Source of the DNA: Legionella sp.
GTDB lineage: Bacteria; Pseudomonadota; Gammaproteobacteria; Legionellales; Legionellaceae
NCBI GenBank assembly: GCA_031291115.1
Contig: JARLJQ010000015.1
Coordinates: forward strand, 1-64,000
DNA: 64,000 nt
Direction of reading: 5' to 3'
Made by a program: the position numbers and the translations under genes
Notes under the pieces: model-generated
Seen by the model: the letters and a program-made list of their open reading frames with translations, nothing else
Databases searched by the model: none
Told to the model about the DNA's origin: nothing
In this document: in pieces, positions 19,201 through 27,400 of the stretch
How positions within the stretch are numbered: position 1 is the stretch's first letter
How the letters are laid out: each line of letters starts with the position of its first letter

Positions 19201-20341
19201 ATTCAAGAGTACTATTTTGGAAGAGGTGGTTATTTCTGAAGCGAATCTGTTTGAGCGTTTCCAGCACTACCACTCTTTAGTGCAGCAGTTAAAAGGGTTG
19301 AATACAGATGTAGAGCTCATTCGATTAACAGAACAATTAAGTCAGTTTGGTTACCTTGATCTCTTGCAACCAGCTTTGCATCAGCGTTTGAAATTGCCTG
19401 CAGAAATGCCCATTGTTACTCAATTGGCTGCATTGTTTGCACCTCACGCACAATTGCTGGTTTATGGTTCCGCATTATATCTGCAGAATCCTTTAGATAT
19501 TGATATAAAACTGCAATGGAATAATTCAGCGAGTTCTATTGAAGAAATTAAATTGTGTTTTATCCAAATAATGGGCTCTGCTGGATTTCAGGTAAGTCCT
19601 GTAGCGGATCTTTTTGGCGCTGCATCGTTTAAATTAAATGCGAAAGGAGATGCTTACTCGTTGCATGATCATAAAGAAATCGGGATTACTTTATTGGTTA
19701 CTGATCCTCAATTAAGACCAGAACAGCTTCATCATAACTCACATTCCTCTGCTGCACTTGATGTGTTAACGCAGAAAATCTATTGCGATAAAGAGGCTGC
19801 GGAAGCAATTCTTCGCGGAGTTTTTACTTTGGGTAGCCATAAGCCGAAAGATCCTAAAGAAGCATATAGAATGAATGTTCATGTATTAACTTCATTGATA
19901 CGAGCCTGCTCTGAACAGCTTATATTAGATGATAAATCTGAAACTTTGCTTGAACATATAGCTAAGATAGCTAAATACCGAGGACATTGGCGTGCTTTAG
20001 GTGGTGAGGATCGTTTGCGTGAAGAATCTTTAAGAGGAATGATTAAGCGCCACGTCACTCATTATCAAATAGGGGATACCTACAAAAAACGAACCGAAAT
20101 ACTGATTCATTTTCTAAAGAAAATGGGATTTCAGTCTGCTAATGAATCATTAAGCAATTGGTTTAAATCGCATTTGGATACACTACAAGACGAGGCGCAG
20201 TTTGCCGCGGTATTAGACCTAAGCAAACAATTGGGTTGTTCTTTTAGAACACAGAGTAGTTTAAAGTTTTTTTACAAACCTGTTTATCCTGAAATGACAA
20301 TTGGGTTTACTCCCTCTGCCATGCACCGCCATCATGAATAA
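16241..20341 (+). CDS. Giant effector-like protein with C-terminal nucleotidyltransferase fold and NLS-like patch
   Basis: 1366 residues, no signal peptide. Residues 1 to about 800 are alpha-helical without a recognised family. A disordered linker (about 800-915) carries PKKKKKRTKAK at 837-847, which resembles a classical nuclear localisation signal, and a Glu-Pro run. The C-terminal part has VYGSALYLQNPLDIDIKL at 1074-1091: G1076-S1077 and D1086-x-D1088 fit the GS...DxD signature of polymerase-beta-type nucleotidyltransferases (CCA/poly(A) polymerases, NTase toxins). A later acidic residue (around EIGITLLV) could be the third metal ligand. It is followed by a helical region to the end. First of three same-strand giant genes. 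Role is inferred: a host-directed nucleotidylating or polymerising enzyme. Gene certain; domain moderately sure; effector status inference. Confidence 0.8.
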   Translation: MDTEKKTLNLCLMGMNLPSAELINSLQSTLERQDLMSPQNNPIANTTVLLNRVYAELISKFASFLDVESFQNTLDDLLLNFLESCRSSVSSGGRLNFSFATTATLGAVPPCSSAVYAFVHGHIKSCNTLLMEERYSWGKDVSKIREGSTYDAGNSINWFIQVITVGAILYAKYKDTQNKLPLKEYLQNTAQIVDEVLQAHDEHQRTDIVLKLRHYFHNNKDNAALAIFKTVDSKNSMNQLPAFAEICRIIDTMGLGANALLERKKRLEKIRTGDIKLTERAEIKRFLKTRFHLSVLMLDRILFEQCIGDCSAVRIEAFTETVFELAHQNPKSLNALSYLQRSLSKDQAMDVIYYWLQNNNPNYPGYIGEMKTHSPKAQVLIYSLINEILITQSSCSEQLGLLGSVTAHINSSAFGKVKRGIFLTNIIQCIYKHSLVHGIVETCPFTKKINMSAAEINELEHYPGLKKSFASYLGNLHATIVNSVAAIAASDEKLMKQVCTDFWRAYILSLWIEMNHISDGKTNSLFQILDYWLEYVIKNQKNSKLLVVLEKVLTDTNYFSNEKLRCFLKYRFGESRKIVSRIVVEEALRKDKAKPEFEAEQFTVHKEEALSLALGAALESRSKSIYAQLDFLNQWNAWAQKNTGAALYEDFGAFEQILKILLKQAPFVIFIQNESKPIRVTVKELLSSGAESTIELEGWGTPVARNMLLLFLFLSQHTSKTETAGNLLYYISSVFIALNIEFDSSKEKSANISALLDELAKHRFFIREVDDALRHIFFGSILPQMAIPNLDLRSRYSSSGVKNVPIALIEEPKPERVPQNVSEINFDDFEEKDLKTPKKKKKRTKAKSPESQSTDVISPEQALAPTPEPVISVEKTVINHPVLEPEPEPEPESEQGLSSDDNEMPALQHSSSSEPDILEELCLTRQIRQQISSLLKQFINWNDNKLSALNDNDPLIAPYKMLSEDLERYQSITHSIRNKIKGKQAKKFKSTILEEVVISEANLFERFQHYHSLVQQLKGLNTDVELIRLTEQLSQFGYLDLLQPALHQRLKLPAEMPIVTQLAALFAPHAQLLVYGSALYLQNPLDIDIKLQWNNSASSIEEIKLCFIQIMGSAGFQVSPVADLFGAASFKLNAKGDAYSLHDHKEIGITLLVTDPQLRPEQLHHNSHSSAALDVLTQKIYCDKEAAEAILRGVFTLGSHKPKDPKEAYRMNVHVLTSLIRACSEQLILDDKSETLLEHIAKIAKYRGHWRALGGEDRLREESLRGMIKRHVTHYQIGDTYKKRTEILIHFLKKMGFQSANESLSNWFKSHLDTLQDEAQFAAVLDLSKQLGCSFRTQSSLKFFYKPVYPEMTIGFTPSAMHRHHE

Positions 20342-20423
20342 TAATTAAAAAATAGAGACTTTGAGTAAATATTATTCTATTTGTTAGGGGCAGCTTGATT
20401 AAATGAGTAATTTTTACCCTTTA

Positions 20424-20469
20424 ATTAATATTTCCTTAAGAAAAATGATCTATCCTCATTAAATATAAT
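20424..20469 (+). promoter_or_regulatory. Candidate PmrA-type box and -10 upstream of giant gene 2
   Basis: ATTAATATT (20424-20432), two bases, then CTTAAGAAA (20435-20443) resemble the tandem half-sites (cTTAATatT twice, 11-bp period) described for the PmrA response regulator upstream of Legionella Dot/Icm genes. The first half fits at 8 of 9 positions, the second less well. TATAAT lies 20 bp further on (20464-20469), 21 bp before the start codon. The consensus is from memory. Confidence 0.45.
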
Positions 20470-20490
20470 ATAGATTAACGAGATGTTAAA

Positions 20491-23400
20491 TTGGCTTACA
20501 CACTTATTTTATTAGGAACAGATACTCAATTCTCACCAAGCGCAGTTCCTGACGCTTATGATATAGTAGAGTCTTTGAGTTATTTAGCAACTAAAATTGA
20601 AGTTGGTGAGCTTCTTGCTACGGATTTGGTAACCCAGTATCGAAACAAGAATGTGGCTGTTGTTAATGGTCCTACAACGATGGGTACCGAAATTGGTGAT
20701 CGAATTGCCCGCGGTGTTGAAGCCATATTAGAGGCATTAGCTCGTGGTGAAACTGATATTAATATTATGGCTCATAGCCGAGGTGCGGTTGAAGCGATAT
20801 TGGTAGCTCATGAGCTGCAACGAATTCAGGATCTATTTAAAAATAAAAATCCAGTCGTTTTAACGGATCTTACAGACAGTGTCTGTGACTATACAAAACC
20901 TGCAATGAGAGGTGCTTCTCATAAAACAGCTTATGAAGCACTGAATCTGGAGCAAATCGCTCCTAATATTGCTAATGCAAAAATATCTATACTTAATATT
21001 GATCCGGTTCCAGGTGGTAATTATATGGGAATTACCTGGGCCACCTCATTGGCTTGGAAAGACTCTCGATTCTATAAAGTACCTGCAATAGTTACGGCAT
21101 ATGAACAATATATATATGAAAATGAGCGTACACGTTGTTTCAAACCCGTTGTTCCTAAATGTGACTCTCCTGCAACGCGCTATTCTTTGGCAAGTCTTCC
21201 TGGACATCATGGCACTGGTTCTGGTAATTTGTTGGATCAACAAAGAACACCAAAGGATATTTCGCTAACAGGCGATGTACAAAAGCTGGTAGTTACAAAA
21301 GGTATCGACTTTTTAACTCGTACTGGGGTTAAAGTAACACCTCCTTCGGATGCTGGAGATCCTTTTGCTGAGATGCTTGCCCCTCTATTTGAAGGCTCAG
21401 CCATTATTAAAAAGAAGCTAAATGCACTTTATTTTGTTTTATATAACAAGATAATCGAAAATATAGACGCTTATAAACATTATAATACTACAGCTTATGC
21501 AACGTTAGGGAAAGAAAATGACTGGGCTAAGTTGATATGGACTATACCTCAACAGCGTATTGTTCATCAGTATTCTCATAATGATACACTTTTAGACGCT
21601 GTTATTCCTCCTGTTCCTGGTGAAACCTTTTTAAACTACGAACATGCGCGGCTTTATTTAAATGAGAAGTTTAAATTAAACGGTGAGCTAAGTCTTAGTG
21701 ACACAGTTAGTCATTCAATTGATGCATTAATCAATATGTGCAGTCATGCCGAAATGATTCACGTTGATGGCGTTCAAGATATGAGCCAATCTTTTGCCGA
21801 AGATAGATTTGCTCCTGCTGCAAATGACGATAAGACAATTAATCTTCTCCTTTCGGGTTTGTCGATGCTTATTGAAGAGGTAAAACGGCCTTATTTACGT
21901 GGAGAGTTAATAGATAGTGCCGAGCGAGAAAAAATATATGGCGAGATGAAGAAGCTATTTACTTATTTTAATAAAAAGCAAGAAACTGTACTAGGAACAT
22001 TAATTGGTGATTCGTTACATGCTAATTTAGCACTGACATTGGAAACAAAGCGTGCGACTTTGGAAGAAGAGTATCATGCGCTGTCTAGTACAAAGCTGCA
22101 AAGAAATGCATTTTTTGATGATTTTCAAAAGGAATTCAAACAACTTATTAGCAATATTGAGCAGAGTAATCTAAAGGATACTGACTTACATCGCACATTA
22201 ATATTGCTACTAGACGAAATAGACGAAGCAAACAGAGCTCAGCCTACGCATAAATTTATTAAAGATTTTTTAGACAGAAAACATATTATTTTGAGTGAAA
22301 TGGAACAAGAAGAGTCTTTTGTGGCTCTAGCGCATTTGCTTGTTACTGCCGCTTTTGATCAGGATGTACCTGAACAACTAGTAATAGAAGTTATTGAGTT
22401 ACGTAAAAAAATTAGTAACGATTCGTTGTCTGAACTTCAAAAAAACCTTGGGAATTGTAAGCTAAAAGAGAGTACTTCAGCTGCTAGCTTAAACACTCTT
22501 TTTGAATTAACAATAAATAATCCTATTTATAGCTCTATTAAAGACGTTTTAGATCAAAAACGGAATGAGTCTCCTGTTACCTTAGCACGCCTACTTGTCG
22601 CTGAGTCACTTGATGATAGCGTAAGTTCTGCGCCAGACAAAGTACTGAAAGAGGTTATAAAATTACACAAAGAACTTAATATCTTCAGAAAGAGCTTGCC
22701 TGATTTTGAAGCGTTGTATGTAGGACTTGGTTATGCTTTATGGAGTAGCTCCTTAGAGAAGTTCAGTGATCAAATGACAGAGTTAGCTGGAAAATATTGC
22801 GTTAATGAACAATTAAATCTGGAAACAGCTATTCAGCCCCTCTTTAATGTTGATTCACTGTACGAACAGATTGCACAACGTGCTATTCATTTTGGAGCTA
22901 AAGATCCATCTGTTCTTAAATTAGATGAAGCAGCAATACAGATACGGGACTTGAAAGAACAAAATACCGTATTAATTCGAGAACATACGCAGCTTGGGCA
23001 ACGTATTCGTTCTTTGGAATTGAATATAGGCGAATTAGCTCGAGAAAAAGAAGGGTTAACGAAAGATAAAACTGCTTTAACTGAAGAAAAAATGCAGTTA
23101 AACCAACAGTTGGAGTCGAAAATAAGCGAGTTAACTCGAGCAAAAGAAGAATTAGAGAAGCATCAACTTGATTTTACAGCACAAAAAACGCTGTTAAAAC
23201 AACAGTTGGAATTGAGAATAAACGCGTTAACTCGAGAAAAAGTAGAGTTAGAGAAGGATAAGGTTGTTTTAACTAATGAAAAAATGCAGTTAAAGCAACA
23301 AATAGAGTCCCAAATAAACCAATTAACTCAAGAAAAAACAGATTTAGAGAGAGACCAGGCTGCTTTAACTCAAGAGAAAGATGATTTGGTTAGAGACAAT

Positions 23401-24096
23401 GGGCAATTGGAAGAACGAATTGCTGTATTGGAACAGAATCAACTTGGCTTAAATCAAAGTAATGAAGAGCGCGTTGAGAATCTGCAAGCAGAGGTTGATC
23501 GTTTAAACCAAGAAAATAATGATCAAAGAGAGATTTTAAATAACGAAGCGGAGTTACAGTGCCAATTACTTATTAAAATGAAACTGATACCGCTAAGTGC
23601 TAATTATTTGAAATACCTTATCACAACAATTAAAAAATCCAATTTCCCTGAACTTGTGCTTAGCGACGATATACTCACAATGATTGCCGCTGTAAAACAA
23701 ATCGATAACTGGCCAGAGAACAACACTTCATCGGAACAGTTGAAACAAAAATTTGAAAAAGTGGCTGGGTTGTATGAAGAACTTACTACTAAAAATAAGT
23801 TTAAACCTAGTGAAAATGTTACTAGGTTTTATGAGTTGTTGAATAATGCAGATAAAGAGATTGGAGTTCATCGAGATTCCAAATGGAAACGATACACAGC
23901 AAATACAGTCGCCGTATTGGGTATTATCCTGACGGGTGTTTTACCTGGTTTGGCGGTACTTGCAATAGTTTCTGCTGTTCGAGGGAAGTCGGCTAAATTT
24001 TGGCAGTCAGAAGGGCAAGGGTTTTTTGATAAATCTAAGAACGAAGTTGAAGATAATCCTTACACTGCAGAATCCTTATCTAAAAATGGCGGATAA
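20491..24096 (+). CDS. Alpha/beta-hydrolase-like N-terminus, long coiled coil, C-terminal membrane hairpin; candidate effector
   Basis: 1201 residues. The TTG at 20491 is the only start that keeps the full N-terminus; an in-frame stop lies just upstream. Residues 1 to about 330 look like a DUF2235-type hydrolase: an early strand YTLILLGTDTQF, a Gly-rich loop NGPTTMGTEIGD, and the nucleophile elbow AHSRGA with Ser96 (AxSxG instead of GxSxG). Type VI phospholipase Tle1-like proteins have GHSRGA here. The middle (about 480-840) is helical. Residues about 830-1010 form a coiled coil made largely of 32-residue repeats. Near the C-terminus (about 1134-1163) a hydrophobic stretch VAVLGIILTGVLPGLAVLAI suits membrane insertion, and a short polar tail follows. 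A coiled coil with a terminal membrane hairpin is common in Legionella vacuole-membrane effectors. Lipase activity is inference. Confidence 0.75.
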   Translation: MAYTLILLGTDTQFSPSAVPDAYDIVESLSYLATKIEVGELLATDLVTQYRNKNVAVVNGPTTMGTEIGDRIARGVEAILEALARGETDINIMAHSRGAVEAILVAHELQRIQDLFKNKNPVVLTDLTDSVCDYTKPAMRGASHKTAYEALNLEQIAPNIANAKISILNIDPVPGGNYMGITWATSLAWKDSRFYKVPAIVTAYEQYIYENERTRCFKPVVPKCDSPATRYSLASLPGHHGTGSGNLLDQQRTPKDISLTGDVQKLVVTKGIDFLTRTGVKVTPPSDAGDPFAEMLAPLFEGSAIIKKKLNALYFVLYNKIIENIDAYKHYNTTAYATLGKENDWAKLIWTIPQQRIVHQYSHNDTLLDAVIPPVPGETFLNYEHARLYLNEKFKLNGELSLSDTVSHSIDALINMCSHAEMIHVDGVQDMSQSFAEDRFAPAANDDKTINLLLSGLSMLIEEVKRPYLRGELIDSAEREKIYGEMKKLFTYFNKKQETVLGTLIGDSLHANLALTLETKRATLEEEYHALSSTKLQRNAFFDDFQKEFKQLISNIEQSNLKDTDLHRTLILLLDEIDEANRAQPTHKFIKDFLDRKHIILSEMEQEESFVALAHLLVTAAFDQDVPEQLVIEVIELRKKISNDSLSELQKNLGNCKLKESTSAASLNTLFELTINNPIYSSIKDVLDQKRNESPVTLARLLVAESLDDSVSSAPDKVLKEVIKLHKELNIFRKSLPDFEALYVGLGYALWSSSLEKFSDQMTELAGKYCVNEQLNLETAIQPLFNVDSLYEQIAQRAIHFGAKDPSVLKLDEAAIQIRDLKEQNTVLIREHTQLGQRIRSLELNIGELAREKEGLTKDKTALTEEKMQLNQQLESKISELTRAKEELEKHQLDFTAQKTLLKQQLELRINALTREKVELEKDKVVLTNEKMQLKQQIESQINQLTQEKTDLERDQAALTQEKDDLVRDNGQLEERIAVLEQNQLGLNQSNEERVENLQAEVDRLNQENNDQREILNNEAELQCQLLIKMKLIPLSANYLKYLITTIKKSNFPELVLSDDILTMIAAVKQIDNWPENNTSSEQLKQKFEKVAGLYEELTTKNKFKPSENVTRFYELLNNADKEIGVHRDSKWKRYTANTVAVLGIILTGVLPGLAVLAIVSAVRGKSAKFWQSEGQGFFDKSKNEVEDNPYTAESLSKNGG
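23032..23415 (+). repeat. 96-bp (32-codon) tandem coiled-coil repeats, about four copies
   Basis: Units start at 23032, 23128, 23224 and 23320, each coding a variant of ELTREKxxLEKDKxxLTxEK followed by a Gln/Leu-rich stretch. Spacing is exactly 96 bp. The units stay in frame, so copy-number change would lengthen or shorten the coiled coil without breaking the protein. Confidence 0.85.
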
Positions 24097-24140
24097 TTTT
24101 TACGCCCTCCTAAGACGTACATTAAATTTAACGTGAGTTA

Positions 24141-24284
24141 TAGGTTGGGCTTTTTAGCCCAACAGTTGAGGGGCGATTACTTTATAGTGTGTGTACTCAA
24201 TTTTGGTCCTGTTACGTACACTTATTAGATAAATATTGAAGTCGCTGCGCTTCACTTGTTGGGCTAAAAAGCCCAATCTACAAC
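24141..24284. repeat. Inverted repeat with nested hairpins, probable terminator
   Basis: Two stem-loops, TTGGGCTTTTTAGCCCAA (24145-24162) and TTGGGCTAAAAAGCCCAA (24259-24276), are themselves inverted relative to each other and pair over about 30 bp with flanks. It follows the stop of the 1201-residue gene in a 327-bp interval before the next giant gene and could end its transcript. The nested symmetry suggests a small mobile palindromic element. Confidence 0.65.
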
Positions 24285-24423
24285 TGGACTAAATCCAGCT
24301 CCTCTGCAATTGGCATAAATTTAATCAATTCTGTGTTAATTTTCTCTAAATAGAGTAAAAAAAAGTGCGTTTTCCGCCAATAATGATACACTATGATTAA
24401 TAAATAATAATCCGGTGAATCCT

Positions 24424-27400
24424 ATGCCTCACTCTTATGAAAGTAAATACCCTAATCTTGCTGCTCGTTTTTCAGCAAAAGCGAATATTGGATTAATACT
24501 TGAAGTCATTGAAAAACAGTGTGATCACTTATTTAATCTGAGTGAGTTAGAAGGGATACCGCGTGCTGATTGGTCAGAAGAAAATAATTATCTGAGCTTT
24601 CTGACCGATTGTATCGAGCATAGCGGAGAGGAATATACCGAGAATGAGATTAAAGCAAGATTACTTCCCTATATCAGTGAAGTGATTAATAGTCATGAAT
24701 TTGCCATAAAAAATTTCTCTTTGCCTGAAAGTTGCACTCAAAGCATGGGGCTTTGGGAAAAATTTACTCATAAGAAACTTGAGTCTGATTTAAGTAAAAA
24801 TGATGTATTAAAAAATTATGCATTTACTACCTTGGATATGGCGCGCACCGCCAGCAGACAACCGCAGGTTGGGCATAATGCTCGAGTGTTAGAATTACGT
24901 CATGCTGATTATTTGAAACAGAGTTTGACTCAATTAGATTCTAACAGACCTTTATATATTCGTAGTACTTCAGGTGATAAGCGTGGTCTAAGTCAATGGA
25001 TTTTATTATATAGCAGAAATGGTAAGCGATATCTCTATAGCGAATCACCTATCTCTGAAGTTGATAAGTTGAGTTTGCAATCATTTTTGGGCAATCCTCT
25101 ACCCGAGATAGAAGGGGGAACGTCTGCGTTATCCATGTCATCTGGGATTCGTACAGTGGCGCATCATATTCAAACTGTTGGTGGTGCTGGATTGTCCAGC
25201 TCGGCGGATTATTTTTCACTTTTAATTGAATGGGTTTGGTATACCTCAGCGCAACATCCCAATCATCCCAATTGGCATTGGCAGTATTTCAAGGAAAATA
25301 CACTTCAGTGGAATAAGCTGACACATGAATTTTCTTTGTTAAATTTTAACCAGAAAATAGGCGGCGTTGCTGCAGATAATGAACACTTACAGATGCGTTC
25401 TTATCATTTGGGGCTGGATCATGCTTTAGCAGATCCACAATTAAATATTTTGACAGTAGATAAGCAGAAATCCACGGTTACTTTAAATTTACGCCAACCT
25501 ATTGATATGGGGAACATGAGAAACATTTATATCTCGGGTAATTATGGTGGAAAAGCAGCTTATAATTTCTATAACCATCTTTTAGAAAAAAGAACTTCTT
25601 TCGGAGTGGCATCCATCGAGCATGTAGCAAGCGCTCTTGTTTTAAATATATTTCGTGCATGTGCTAAAGAGAAAAATCTAGTTATTCATCTACCGCAGAA
25701 CTATGTTTTAGATGCAGATGAAAAAGCATTAATTTGTTATCTTATGGAAATGAATCCTTTTGTTTGTGAACTTAAAAATCCTGAAAACAATGCTTCATTG
25801 ACTGAGATTAATGATAGTTTACAGCATATTTTTGCTCGAAACCGTTGGTTAGCAATAAATGATTATCTGCCTCCATTACTGGATGAGTTCTGGTTAGTTG
25901 CTGCAGAGTATTGGGTTGCATTTTTAAAAACTTCCCCAGATTTACTCTCGGATAATGAAGAGGTAAAAGAGTTTAAACGCTGTGTTAAAGAAATGGGTGT
26001 TCATGGTTTAACCCCCTTACTTAACTATCTGATACATAATGAGAATGAGTTAAAACCCGTATTCAATAATCTCCTGAAAAATATCGATTCACCACCTGTT
26101 TTTTATGCAGGATGCGCTCCTAAAGATATTAAAATGTATACACAAAGTTTGATTCAGCATTTAGAACGTGGGAACTATTTTCCATTTAAACAGTTTCAGT
26201 TTTCCTTCGTTCCAGGAGTGAATGGCGATATTCTTAAACTGCTTAGTTCATTAAATCAACTTAAATATTTTGACAAAATCAGCTTAACTGATTGCCTTAC
26301 AACGGTTGCTGCAAAAAATTCGCTTAAAACCTTTCTTCGGGAAGCAATTACTCTCGCTGAAAAGAATGCCGATTGGGTTTGTCCCATTCATATTCCTGAG
26401 CTGGAAAAACCTATAAATGATCGTGATGGCGTCGAGATTGCTAGATTGTATGAGCAGCTAAATAACATTTTAATTAAGAGAACGCGTACGAAGTATGCAA
26501 AAGAATTGTTTGATGTTACTACGTTTAAAATGGCGGAATCATCAGTTGCTTCTGTTTCTTCTTCTGCAGCATCAAGTCATAAAGTAGCTGCAAAAGTAAG
26601 TAAAGAAAAAGACGGTTTAGTGGGCAAATTTAACCATCAGGTGGGTACCATTTGGGATGACCGTACGGAACTGTCATTAGCGCGCTCAGGTGGTATTTCC
26701 TTACAAATGCAGCAGCAGCAACAAATCCAGCAAGAACGAAGCCGTTGTTTAGACAATGAGATGGAACATGGCTCCGCTTATGAAGATGTTTTGCCTTCTT
26801 TATTAATTGATTACTCCAATATTGATAAAAATATGGGGGATTATTACAACGAGTTGCTTAATGAGGGTCGGATTGATCGGCATAAAATGGCCTTTCATAA
26901 TGGGAAGCCTTTACAGAATTTCTTTCATACTTGGGTTAGTGCCAATCCGCTTGTTGCAGCAGAACATACGATTCAAAAAATGACGCCGTATGCAGCAAAA
27001 ATGTTGTTGAAGTTTCATCGTCAATTGTCAGGCGGACTAAACGTCTCTAATTTACCCCGTGGATTTTATACTCAGAGAATGGCAAGTGGTGAAATGGTTT
27101 TAGGTTATAAATCTACGCTTGGGCATACTACGGATCATAATCCTTTAACGATGCAACTGACTAATGCTATTCCTAAAGTGGAACGAGTATTAGGTAACTT
27201 TGAGCAGTTTTCCCCAGCAAACCAGAAGTATGCTGCTTTGTATTTGTGTTTGTTTGCTCAAATGCAACCTGAGATAACTGTAGAAGAGGCTGAGAGGCGG
27301 TATGATGAGTTCGAAAAGAGTGAATATTTAACCTTGTCGCCTGAGTGGCGAAAGTTTTTTGATAGTCAGCCACAATGGATTTGCGCTAACTGGGAGATAT

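Noticed and set aside
24310-24350. Second PmrA-like box before the SecA-like gene
   Set aside because: Two TTAAT blocks are present but 15 bp apart instead of 11; common by chance in AT-rich DNA.
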